From NCBI RefSeq assembly GCF_033568475.1, contig NW_027331831.1, forward strand, positions 3,844,001 to 3,908,000: a stretch of 64,000 bases of DNA. Direction: 5' to 3'. The notes beneath the pieces are model-generated. The model worked only from the letters and a program-made list of their open reading frames with translations. It did no database searches and was not told where the DNA came from. Shown one piece after another: positions 9,230 to 19,521 of this stretch (the stretch's first letter is position 1; every line of letters begins with the position of its first letter). This DNA is from Henckelia pumila (Eukaryota > Streptophyta > Magnoliopsida > Lamiales > Gesneriaceae). The translations under genes and the position numbers were made by a program.

Positions 9230-10726
9230 ATGGCTGACGAGAGTCACGGTAGTGTTGGCCAGGGAGGTGGTCATCATCATCATCGTCACCGCCATCATGA
9301 TGATCATCATCGTCATCATGAGGGTAGACATCGCTACTCTATCAATAAGTTCATGCAAGTAGGACCGAAACCTTTGGTGGGAGGCGAGAATCCTGAACAG
9401 GCGAGGAGTTGGATGTCTAAACTCGAGAGTACTTTTCGTGCTTTCGATTGTACTGAGGATCAGAAATTGGAAGTTCTAGAATTTGTTCTAGAGGATCGAG
9501 CACGTTTTTGGTGGGATGCCAAAGCTGCTCAGGCAAGTACTGAGAGAGGACAGGTGACTTGGGGGGATTTCTGTCGGGAGTTCCAGAAACTGTATTTTCC
9601 TCCGGCTATTCGCCAAGCACGATCTATGGAGTTGCTTACTCTGAGGCAAGGATCAATGACTATTGATCAATATCAGCAACGATTTCTTGATCTGCTACCT
9701 TTCAGTCCTCATATCAATGAGAGTGATGCATCGAAGTATGATATCTTTCTACAAGGTTTGAACCAAGATATCTACTCTCAGGTTGTCATCTGTGATGACC
9801 CGGTATCTTTTGAGACTTTGGTGAACCGTTGCCGTCTTGTGGAGACTAGCAACAGGCGGGCACAGTTGATGATGCTAGGACAGTCTAGTGGATCTTTTGA
9901 GCCTCGAGCTCAATCTGTTGTGCAATCTGGACCTACGTCTTCTTCTACTCCTACTACTTCATCTGGATCTCGTGGTTCACGAGGTATGTTCCGTTTTGGG
10001 AAGAAGAAGAAGAAGGAGGAGTTTTGTAGTCACTATGGAGGGAAGCATCCTGCAGCTTCATGTCGGAGAGCTACTGGTGCTTGTTATATTTGCGGTCAGC
10101 AGGGACATCTGCGGAGAGATTGTCCTCAGCGCATGGGTTCTGCTAGTGGATTGGGATCACAGGTTGGATCTCAGGCTTCTATTGTTCCACGTCAGCAGCC
10201 AGCACCACAGAGTTCTTCTGGTTATCATCCCCAGACTCAAGGGCAGGTGTTTGCTCTGTCTCAGGAGCAGGCTACAGAGGGAAGTGATCACATGGTGGCA
10301 GATACCTTTATGTTATGTGGTATTCCTGCACTTGTATTAATTGATACTGGAGCATCACATTCCTTCATTTCTAGTCGCTTTGTTAAGAGACATAGATTAC
10401 CTTATGTATCAGTAGATATGGATTTATTTGTATCTACTCCGTTGAAGCAAGAGATAGTAACTAAGCGTCTAGTGATGGGTTGCCTTCTGGAGTTTGAGGG
10501 TAATGTGTTAGCAGCTAATTTGATGATATTAGCGATGACAGATTTTGATTGTATCTTGGGAATAGATATGTTGACTTTGTATCACGCTACTATGGATTTT
10601 TATCTGCGTCTGGTACAGTTTCATCCGGATGAGGGTGATAGCTGGTATTTTTATGGTGAGGGTGCGCGACCTCCGATGCCATGTCTTGGAGTCAGGTGGG
10701 GAGGGCTACCTCATCTATGCAGTTGA
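9230..10726 (+). pseudogene. gag-pro: Ty3 gag and aspartic protease
   Basis: The likely start is the ATG at 9230 (MADESHGSVGQ), although the frame is open further upstream into the LTR. After a histidine-rich stretch (HHHHRHRHHDDHHRHH) comes the retrotransposon Gag domain with ARSWMSKLESTFRAF, ARFWWDAK and FCREFQKLYFPP. A zinc knuckle follows, CYICGQQGHLRRDC (C-x2-C-x4-H-x4-C). Then comes the protease with its active-site signature LIDTGASHSFI and the second-half motif DCILGIDML. The frame is lost near 10690, where the RT frame continues in another phase, so the natural Gag-Pol joint is broken by a frameshift. The histidine-rich N-terminus may bind metal, but this is speculation. Confidence 0.9.
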
Positions 10727-13658
10727 TATGTCCACGAGTAGTACGGGTATTGATCAGTTACCGGTTGTCAGCGAGTTTCCTGATGTATTCCCTGATGAGA
10801 TTCCTGGTTTTCCTCCGGTGCGAGAGGTTGAATTTGGTATTGATTTAGTACCAGGAACTACGCCTATATCCCGAGCACCTTATTGTCTAGCACCTTCAAA
10901 GATGAGGGAATTGAAACAGCAGTTACAGGATCTGCTTGATAAGGGATATATCCGTCCGAGTGTTTCTCCATAGGGAGCACCTGTTTTGTTCGTCAAGAAG
11001 AAATATGGATCGATGCGATTGTGTATTGATTACAGGCAGTTGAATCGTGTCACCATCAAGAATAAGTATCCTTTGCCGCGGATTGATGATATGTTCGATC
11101 AACTACAGGGTACTTCTGTTTACTCCAAGATAGATCTGAGATCTGGTTACCATCAGATGTGGTACGAGACTCAGATATATCTACGACTGCTTTCAGGACC
11201 AGATACGGGCATTATGAATTTCTGGTGATGTCATTCGGTTTAACGAATGCACCGGCAGTCTTCATTAATCTGATGAATCAGATAGTATCTGGATAGATTT
11301 GTCATCGTCTTCATTGATGATATTCTTGTCTATTCTCATGACAAGGATGAGCATGCACAACATCTAAGGATTGTTTTACAGACGTTACGAGATAATCAGC
11401 TGTATGCGAAATTGAGCAAGTGTGAATTTTGGCTTGATCGGGTAGTGTTTCTCGGTCATGTGATTTCTAATGAAGGGATATCTGTTGATCCTAGTAAGAT
11501 AGAGGCAGTGCTGAACTGGTCTCGTCCGACGACGGTTGTTGAGATTCGTAGTTTCTTGGGTCTAGCTGGATATTACCGTCGGTTCATCGAGAATTTTGCA
11601 CAGTTGGCAAGGCCTTTGACTCAGCTTACTCGGAAAGATGTTTTCTTCATATGGTCCTCGAATTGTGAGGAGTCATTTTACGAGCTGCGTAGACGTCTTA
11701 CTACTGCACCTGTGCTAGCTCTACCTTCTGGATCAGGAGGTTATGTTGTCTATACTGATGCCTCTGGTCAGGGGTTAGGATGTGTTTTGACACAGCATGG
11801 ACATGTTATTGCCTATGCTTCTCGACAGTTGAAGACGCATGAGACTAACTATCCAGTGCGTGATCTCGAGTTGGCCGCCATTGTATTTGCGCTCAAGATT
11901 TGGAGGCATTATCTTTATGGTGAGAAATTTGAGATATTCACGGATCACAAGAGTTTGAAGTATTTATTCACTCAGGCGGAGTTGAATATGCGACAGAGAC
12001 GCTGGATGGATCTTCTGAAGGATTATGATTGTGAAATCAAATATCATCCAGGTTCTGTTAATCTTACTGCTGATGCCTTGAGTCGGCAGGTGAGACTTTC
12101 TGCACTTCAGACTAGTGAAGTATCTCATATGATTCAAGAGTGCTGTTCATTGAGTTTTACGCTCAAGCACAAGAAAGGGAGAAATGGGATTCGATTGTAT
12201 ACTATTCTATCTGAGCCAGCATTGTATTCTCGGATCAGAGATGCTCAGATATCTGATGTTAAGACTCAGCGTTTGGCACGTCTGGCCAATGGAGTTAATA
12301 CATCTGGATTTCATTTTCAGGCAGATGGTTTATTGTGTCTATCTAATCGAGTGGTTGTACCTAATGTTGCGGAGCTCAGGAACGATATTCTTTCTCAAGC
12401 TCACAAGAGTCGATTATCAGTTCATCCTGGTAGCATGAAAATGTATAAGGACTTGCGAACTAGATTTTGGTGGAAAGGGATGAAGAGGAGTGTGTATCAA
12501 TTTGTTTCGAGATGTTTGGTTTGTCAACAGGTCAAGGATGAACATCGACGACCAGGTGGATTACTGCAGAATCTTGAGATTCCCGAATGGAAGTGGGAGC
12601 ACGTAACTATGGATTTTGTCACCCACTTACCTATGACTTCACGTCAGTGTGATGCTATCTGGGTCGTTGTTGACCGTTTGACAAAATCAGCACACTTTAT
12701 TCCTTATAACCGGGAATATTCTTATGATCGCATGACACGTTTTTATATCCAAGAGATAGTGCGATTACATGGGATTCCAGTGAGCATAGTCAGTGATAGA
12801 GACCCGCGATTTACCTCACGTTTCTAGGGTAGTTTTCAGGAGGCGTTGAGTACCACTCTAAGTTTGAGCACTGCATATCATCCGGAGACTGACGGGCAGT
12901 CAGAGCGGACGATTCGTAAGCTGGAGGATATGCTACGTTCTTCTGTCATGGATTTTGGCTTATCTTGGCAGGATCAGTTACCTTTGATCGAATTTACCTA
13001 TAATAACAGTTATCATCGTAGTATTGATATGACACCTTTCGAGGCATTGTACGGTCGACGGTGTCGTACTCCGTTATTCTGGGATAAAGTCGGGGAACGA
13101 CAAGTCGAGGGTCCTGAATTGGTGCAGCAGATTGTAGACAAGGTAGATTTGATCAAACATATGATCAAAGTTGCTCAAGATAGACAAGCCAGTTATGCTA
13201 ATATTCGCCGCAGGCCACTTCAGTTTGAGCCTGGTGAATATGTGTTCCTTCGAGTATCACCTTTCAGAAAGGTGATGAGATTCGGCGTGAAAGGCAAGTT
13301 ATCTCCTCGTTTCATTGGGCCTTTCCAGATACTGGAAAAGATCGGAGATGTTGCATATCGTTTGGCGTTACCGCCAAATCTTTCCAGTATACATAATGTT
13401 TTTCATGTGTCGTTGCTTCGACAGTACATAGCTGATGAATATCATGTGATTCAGTCTACTGATATTCAGCTAGAGCCAGATCTGTCTTTTGTTGAACGAT
13501 CAATCCGTATCCTAGACAGGAAGGAGAAAGTTCTTCGGAACAAGACTATACCACTTGTGATGGTACAGTGGCAGCGCCGAGGCGTTGAAGAAGCAACTTG
13601 GGAAACTGAGAGTCGTATGCAAGCGGAATATCCTGAGTTGTTTGCTTTGTACTTTTGA
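10692..13658 (+). pseudogene. pol: Ty3 reverse transcriptase, RNase H, integrase and chromodomain (several breaks)
   Basis: RT begins with FPDVFPDEIPGFPP and contains [29 protein letters not shown] and the active site [12 protein letters not shown]. RNase H has [10 protein letters not shown], the catalytic Glu in RDLELAAI, and [10 protein letters not shown]. Integrase has the H2C2 zinc finger ([11 protein letters not shown], then CLVCQQVK) and the D,D-x-E core in [17 protein letters not shown] and ETDGQSERT. The C-terminus holds GPFQILEKIGDVAYRL and the chromodomain VQWQRRGVEEATWETE, known to guide chromoviruses to heterochromatin. Breaks: TAG at 10971-10973, frameshift(s) in RT near 11160-11220 and around 11290, and TAG at 12825-12827 inside the integrase core. 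The element cannot make a full polyprotein. Confidence 0.9.
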
Positions 13659-13779
13659 TTTACCATGTAAGATGTAATTACAGTTGTTGTAATAAAACAT
13701 GGTTTGATGTTTCATATTGTTATCTTGATTTTGTCTTTAGATGTTATTTCGCGGACGAAATATCTAAAGGTGGGGAGAA

Positions 13780-15240
13780 TGTAGTAACCCAGATTCCATT
13801 TTAAGATAATAATATGTTAAACATGATTAAGGGTTAGTAATTTCGGAGTGTTATTGGACTTCGGAAGGGAATATGGGCTTTTGATTTTGGGCCGGATCGG
13901 AAGATCCAAACTCAGATCGGAAGCTCCGATCCTAGCCACTTTGGAAGCTCAGCGGAAGCACCGAGATCGGAAGCTCCGATCCTGGAACGGACGTTCCGAT
14001 CTCCAGCTGCCAGCAATGCTCGATGACTCAGCCGCGAGTTTTGATAAGTGTTGAACGTAGAGCAGATCGGAAGCTCCGATCGCCCGATCGGAAGTTCCGA
14101 TCCCGACGTGTCACACATGCACGCAGTGAGCTGGATCGGAAGCTCCGATCCTAAAATCGGAAGTTCCGATCCTGGCCGGGAATTTTGCCTATAAATAGGG
14201 CTTCTCAGATTCATTTCTAAATACGAATTCCCGAGCTTCTTTCTTCAGTTATATAGTGTGAGATATACACTTGAGGGCCCTATCGGTTATAATAAAGGTT
14301 CTGGAATAACCAAGGTGTGGTTATAGTCATCCGGGACTAGCGACTTCAAAGGGCTAACTAAGGACGAAGGTATGGTCCGGGAATCTATTTAAGTTTTGGG
14401 AGTACTTATTAGCTTAGTTAAGGCTTATAGAATTTATGTAGTGATACGGTGAACTTTTGAATATAGGCTTGGAACCTAGGATCTTACTATACTTGAACTA
14501 ACCTAGAGGTATGTACACATTGACTGAGATTGCCAGCGGGTATACATGTTTATATGTTGCATTTATTTGGCATTATTATATGGAATGATGTATGATTTAC
14601 CGTTTTCTATACTCATATGTCATGTGTATATACGCGTTGAGCCTATACCTTGTTATATCTGACTATAGAGCCGCTCAACTCTATACTCAATAGTCTGTCA
14701 CTGAGAGTACCGCGATGGCGGGGGCATTTATATCTGTCTACTCTGGTGTACTAGACGAGTGTGATTGCACCCAGAGGTTGATCCGCGCGGTGGCAGCACT
14801 CATGTGGCGTCGGTTCTGAGCATGACTTTTCAGATGACCCTGTACCAGTCATCATGTTGCATGCATTATATACATATGTTTACTCATGTCTATGTACTGG
14901 GCGTTAGCGCTCACGTCCTAGTTGTTATCTTGGACACCCTATTCCATGGGGCAGGTCACAGGATGGACGGAGCCGGTAGTTCGAGGCAGGACTAGGGAGC
15001 CGGATCTTTTCAGGGGAATTTATACAGCAGGATTTGTTTTAGCTGTATAATGTTTACTGTTTAAGTATTTCGATTTGGTTGTATCACTACAGATTTAAGC
15101 CTGGATTATGTTACTAAGCTGATATGTAAATTATGGTTTTGTTTCCGCATGTTTTACTCTGTTAAGTTATTTTGCTGTATTAAGTTTAATGCATGTTATT
15201 AGTTGCCAGTTAGTAGGTGATACCATGCAAGGTCACTACA
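13780..15240 (+). repeat. 3' LTR of the Ty3 element
   Basis: Begins TGTAGTAACCCAG after the purine-rich tract and ends GGTCACTACA. It is 1461 bp, nearly identical to 7666-9119. It repeats the palindrome array (13895-14178) and TATA box (14189-14198). Confidence 0.95.
13895..14198 (+). promoter_or_regulatory. Palindrome array plus TATA box in the Ty3 3' LTR
   Basis: Same eight-site layout as at 7781-8084, with a few single-base changes (for example GATCGGAAGATCCAAAC at the first site). CTATAAATAG is at 14189-14198. In this copy it would drive transcription outward into the remaining copia protease region in antisense direction. Confidence 0.75.
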
Positions 15241-15245
15241 ATATC

Positions 15246-15620
15246 CTTTGAAATTTATGGATTTGTCAGATGTGAGTGATATAGTGCAGTGTTGGGGAGT
15301 GAATTTGACTTCATAACCTCTATCGCACAATTGACTTATGCTTAGTAAGTTATGCTTAAGCCCTTTCACTAGGAGTACATCATCAATCAAGCAGGATTCA
15401 GATATACCTATTAAGCCGATTCCTTCGATAACTCCTTTGCTGTTGTCTCCAAATGTGACAGTTCCTTTCTCCTTTGGTTTGATGGATTGGAGTAGCTCTT
15501 TGTTCCCGGTCATATGTCTAGAACATCCACTGTCTAGATACCATATGCTTGGAAGAACAGCTTTCCTATTTCCCTGCAAAAATTTATTTTGGTACCTTTT
15601 AGTTCTTTTGGGTCCACAGA
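15246..15620 (-). pseudogene. pol: copia aspartic protease (cut by the Ty3 insertion)
   Basis: Read from 15579 downward. WYLDSGCSRHMTG carries the DSG active site of copia proteases. It is followed by GTVTFGDNSKG, LIGISESCLIDDVLLVKGLKHNLLSISQL and YEVKFTPQHCTI, all characteristic of the copia protease and the segment before integrase. The frame reaches the Ty3 insertion at 15245 and continues in the copia part at 7660. The frame is not joined to gag: the DNA at 15621-15854 does not read through. Confidence 0.9.
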
Positions 15621-15854
15621 GTTAGAAAAAAGAAATACAAAATAGATTTCTAAGAGTTCAGTCTCTCATAGCGACATCATCGCCACTTTCCAAGAGTGCT
15701 CCCAGTAGTAGGTAGGGCTATGACCTCTTTAAAAACCTATTTTCTTGGACAGAGCAGCGTTCATCAGTAAGACCAGTCGCAAGTCAAGGCAGTTTAAACC
15801 GGTCTATGATGAACTCTCTTAGATCATGATCTCATAATGCCAACTGATGAGTTG
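15621..15854. other. Non-coding spacer between copia gag and protease
   Basis: About 230 bp with stops in all minus-strand frames lies between the end of Gag (TAA at 15855-15857) and the protease frame. It could be a small insertion or a decayed part of gag-pol. Weak inverted similarity of the ends (CTAAGAGT near 15650, ACTCTTAG near 15862) is seen, but no convincing target duplication. Confidence 0.5.
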
Positions 15855-17267
15855 TTAAGTACTCTTAGGCCTCCATTTCATATAACTTTTTTGATCATAT
15901 TGAAATCTCAAGGATCTACATTTATATCTAGCATGACCAATTTTACAACAATAAGAGCATGTAGGGGGTGATCTCATTTTTGCTTTAGCAATTAGATTAG
16001 TAAAGTCTATTGATTTCTTACAGTACCCTATTCCACCCTTATCAAAACTACATTTTTGCATGCTAAGTAAATTATTCAAATTATTACTACTAACATTGAA
16101 CTTATCAAAAGATTTTTCTAAGTGAGCTATGTCATCCTTTAATCTTAGGTTTTCATGCTCCTTAGTCTCTAATTCATGTTTGAGCTTTCTATTTTCTTTT
16201 CTAAGAGATTTAGCCATATCAAACATGTTTTTATATGCATGTAGAAGTTCGTCATAGGAAGGTACCTCGTCATCGTCGTCGGAGACGATGTCATCACTTT
16301 TAGCCATGAGGCAGATGTTTGCTTCCTCCTCGTCATCGTCGCTATCACTCCAAGTGGCTATGAGTGCTTTCTTCTTTCCTTTGTCAACTTTCTTCTTGAG
16401 AGGACACTCATTTGCATAGTGGCCTTGTTGTTGACAGTTGTAGCAGGTAACTTCTTTGTCCGTCTTATTTTTGAAGTTGTTTCCTCACATAAATCTTTTG
16501 AATTTTCTTGCAAAGAGTGCTATATCATCATCTTCATCTTCTTCTTTAGATTGGCTAGATAGAGCAATCCTCTTTGCCTTGATATCTTCTTTCTTTATTT
16601 CCTTTCTTGTAGACAATTCCAACTCATGGGTTTTTAGAGTTCCATGGAGTTGATCAAGGTCATAGGAAGCGGTGTCGCCTTTGTTGGATTCTATGATAGC
16701 CGTCCTCTTGGCATCCCACTCCTTGGGTAAGGCGCGTAGAGCTCTCCTCCACACTTGTTTGGTTGGATATTGTTTCCCAAGTTGGGCTAACTCATTGATG
16801 ATTTGAGTAAGACTTCGAAACATTGTGTCAACATCCTCATTGGTTTCCATCTCAAATGTTTCGTATTTGAGTTGGAGTAGATCGATCTTTGTCTCTTTGA
16901 CTTGATTAGTCCCTTCATGGCATATCTCCAACTTATCCCATATCTCTTTAGCGGATGAGAACATCGAGATCTGATTGTATTCGTTCATATCTAAGGAACA
17001 ATGAAGAATATTCATGGCTTTAGCATTTTGAGATATAAGTTTCATATCCTCCTTAGAAAAGTCGTCCATTCCCTTAGGAATTTTGACACCCTCAACCTCT
17101 TTAGTAGGTATGTAGGGACCTTTCACAGTAACCTTCCAAAGGTCATAGTCTACGGATTGGATATATAGGGACATTCGATTTTTTCAATATCCGTAGTTTA
17201 TGTCATTGAAAAGAGAAGGACGATTTGTTGATTGCCCTTGAGCATAGTCGCTCGCAAGATTTTCCAT
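15855..17267 (-). pseudogene. gag: copia Gag with two zinc knuckles and two in-frame stops
   Basis: Starting at the ATG at 17267 the frame reads MENLASDYAQGQSTNRPS and onward. It is interrupted by TGA at 17184-17186 (where related Gags have Trp) and by TGA at 16485-16487, and ends with TAA at 15855. All segments are in the same frame. The core is the UBN2-type Gag domain: RMSLYIQSVDYDLW, EIWDKLEICHEGTNQVKE, and FETFEMETNEDVDTMF-like heptads. The first knuckle CYNCQQQGHYANEC is at 16404-16445. An acidic coiled-coil region (LRKENRKLKHELETKEHENL) follows, then the second knuckle CSYCCKIGHARYKC. Two knuckles with a coiled coil between them fit the large Sirevirus Gag. Confidence 0.88.
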
Positions 17268-17300
17268 AAGAACCTTTTTGAAAATATTTTGAAAAGGGTG

Positions 17301-17312
17301 GCTCTGATACCA
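17301..17312 (-). other. Primer binding site of the copia element
   Basis: The minus strand reads TGGTATCAGAGC two bases after the 5' LTR, matching the initiator-tRNA-Met complement. It fixes the direction of the element. Confidence 0.93.
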
Positions 17313-17314
17313 CT

Positions 17315-18455
17315 TGTTAGAACCTAATGGGGAGGGAATTAGGTTCTATTGGCAAATTTAGCAATTTAAATCGATTATGCAAATACGCAAGCGGAAGACT
17401 TAAAGCAATTAATAATAAGTGCGGTAAATAAATACGTAATGTAAATAAAGCAGTAAAAGGGATAAGAGATGTTTATGGAAGTTCGACGATAAATCTTCTA
17501 CGTCTCCCCTTCTTGGTTAAGATCGATTAACCAAGGATCCACTAGCACTTCGAACGACTTGGCTTTAATGGCTCCAAGAATAGCCTTACAACTTGACACG
17601 ATCACCGCGCCGATACAACTCAATACTTGGCCTTAAGGTCTCCAAGGATAGCCACAACACTCACAACACTTGGCTTCACACTCAAGTGTTTACACCAACG
17701 ATTTTCACAACCCCGGATACAACTCGATATATGAATATATTTTGAAAGCTCAAAGGGGCTACAAATTGCTCAACAAATAGCTCAAATAATGCTTAAGAGG
17801 ATTGAGAGACTTGAAGATGTTGGAATGCTTGAAATGGTCTCGGAATGCCTCTATTTATAGCTGAAAATTCGGCATCGATCGGAACTTCCGTTCCCAGCAT
17901 CGGAGCTTCCGAAATTTGAATTCTGAGTCACGCGGTTTGTACAGGATCGGAACTTTCGATCCCACTTCGGAGCTTTCGATCGGCGCATTAAATATGTTGT
18001 CGGGCAAAAGTCTTCCGGACAAGATTATCAGGCCGCCGTTGCAGATCGGAACTTCCGATCTATGATCGGTGCTTCCGATCTCGTCACTTCGTAGCTTCCG
18101 TTCTGCTTCCGAACAATATAAAATTCCTTAAAAATAGATCGGAGCTTCCGAACCTTGATCGGAACGTCCGATCGTCCCTTAGCTTCCGAAGGTCCTTCTG
18201 ATCCTGATCGAAGGTTCCGAACTCCAATCGGAGCTTCCGAACTCGTAGCAGTATAAGTCTTTGAAATTTGTTTCTGATCTTGAATAAACTTGTACGCAAT
18301 TGAGCCTTGAAAATTTTAACTCTGTAATAAGCTCATTGTAAACATTAGTAACATTTTAACCTAGTTTTGTTAATCATCAAAACATAGACAAAAGGGCCTT
18401 GTTAATGCATTAAAAACATTAATCTCACAATCGAGATTTATATGCGTTTAAGGCG

Positions 18456-18460
<5 letters not shown>
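17315..18460 (-). repeat. 5' LTR of the copia element
   Basis: It is nearly the same sequence as 1701-2842. On the plus strand it starts TGTTAGAACC and ends GGCGTAAC followed by T where the other LTR has A, so the outermost base is mutated. Contains the palindrome array and TATA box at 17851-18242. Confidence 0.93.
17851..18242 (-). promoter_or_regulatory. Palindrome array plus TATA box in the copia 5' LTR
   Basis: About ten palindromes lie between 17877 and 18242, such as GATCGGAACTTCCGATC at 18044-18060 and GATCGGAACGTCCGATC at 18157-18173. On the minus strand they are followed after 16 bp by CTATAAATAG at 17851-17860. This is the promoter that would drive the element. Confidence 0.75.
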
Positions 18461-18506
<46 letters not shown>

Positions 18507-18860
18507 AATATGATAGATAGATATATCAATCAAAAGAAATGAACCTAATTTTTGCACTATCCATATTTACACTTCTTATAAAAGACATGTTTAGAATTAA
18601 TAATACACGGATACAGAACATCTTCGCATATATATATACACACACACACTAATTTTCATAATTTATACTTATTATATAATACTTGCACAACTTATAATAA
18701 CCGGTTTGATGTATCAAATTGCATCAAATTTCTTCTCATTTTACCTCAAAATTTAACTCGGCTCTTCTTTAAGTTAAATCTCAACTCTACACATCTTCTT
18801 TCACTCTAACATCTTTTTTAGTAATTACATTTTGGCGAGAAATTACTATATTTAGTAAAA

Positions 18861-18907
<47 letters not shown>

Positions 18908-19521
18908 ATAGATTGCTGGTGTAGATTTCGTATTGACTACAATGCTTATTTATTTTTTATAATTGATATTGTTGGAAAAGGAGATCGACGAGCTAGAGAC
19001 ATGTTTAGAATTAATAATACACATATACAAAACATCATCGCTCACATACATAATATATTAATTTTCATAATCTATACTTATTATATATATAATACTTGCA
19101 CACTTTATAATAACCGGTTTGATGTATAAAATTACATCAAATTTTTTCTCAATTTACCTCAAAATTTAACTCAACTCTTCTTTAAGTTATATCTCAAATG
19201 ACTAACTTATCCTATTTTTTTTTTTCTCTACACATCTTCTTTCACTCTAACATCTTTCCCAAATTTAATCTGGTTATAAATTCCTATTAAATTATTTACC
19301 CAAAATTTCAAATGTAGGTAAAACGACGTGAAATTAAGAGTCCAATAATAAGAAAAATGATTATATTATTACTATGGTTATAAAAATCATGATAATTATT
19401 TTATCACACGATACATGCGTGTCCATAGTTCACTAGTTTAGATAACATATCCACGTGCGAATCACGTGCTTCTCGTCAGTGCGTAGGAAGATAGAAAAAT
19501 ATAAATGGCCGGAGACAAAAA
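18461..19521. other. Right flank of the nested element: TA repeats and a duplicated block
   Basis: No gene. (TA)n runs follow the LTR (18459-18502) and lie at about 18868-18905. A block of about 235 bp (18581-18815, from GACATGTTTAGAATTAATAA to TCTTTCACTCTAACATC) is repeated at 18997-19250 with changes. The 82-bp segment shared with 1108-1189 lies between the two copies. The end of the stretch is the 3' flank of the MYB gene. Confidence 0.75.
18912..18993 (+). repeat. Second copy of the 82-bp flanking segment
   Basis: Matches 1108-1189 (see there). It sits between two copies of a 235-bp block. Confidence 0.85.

Larger units (their letters stand above)
7666..15240 (+). mobile_element. Ty3 chromovirus (Tekay/Del type), nested in the copia element
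   Basis: LTRs at 7666-9119 and 13780-15240, PBS for initiator-tRNA-Met at 9124-9135 and a polypurine tract (AAAGGTGGGGAGAA) before 13780 define a plus-strand element of 7575 bp. Perfect 5-bp target duplication ATATC. Gene order gag, protease, RT, RNase H, integrase, chromodomain is that of Ty3 chromoviruses. The C-terminal chromodomain (VQWQRRGVEEATWETE) and the long LTRs fit the Tekay lineage. It inserted into the protease/integrase border of the copia element, so it is the younger of the two. Its own frames carry several stops and frameshifts, so it is not autonomous. Confidence 0.95.
1701..18460 (-). mobile_element. Ty1/copia LTR retrotransposon of Sirevirus type, carrying a nested Ty3 element
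   Basis: Two LTRs (1701-2842 and 17315-18460) in the same orientation bound the element. A PBS matching initiator-tRNA-Met lies next to the right LTR and a polypurine tract next to the left LTR, so it is transcribed on the minus strand. Order in that direction: Gag with two CCHC knuckles, aspartic protease, integrase, reverse transcriptase, RNase H, third ORF, LTR. Integrase before RT is the Ty1/copia order. Large gag, third ORF and repeated polypurine tracts are hallmarks of the Sirevirus genus (established knowledge). Without the inserted Ty3 element the length is about 9.2 kb, as expected for the genus. Probable 5-bp target duplication ATATA (1696-1700 and 18461-18465), but both lie in TA repeats and are weak evidence. 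Several stops and a frameshift make it non-autonomous now. Confidence 0.93.
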
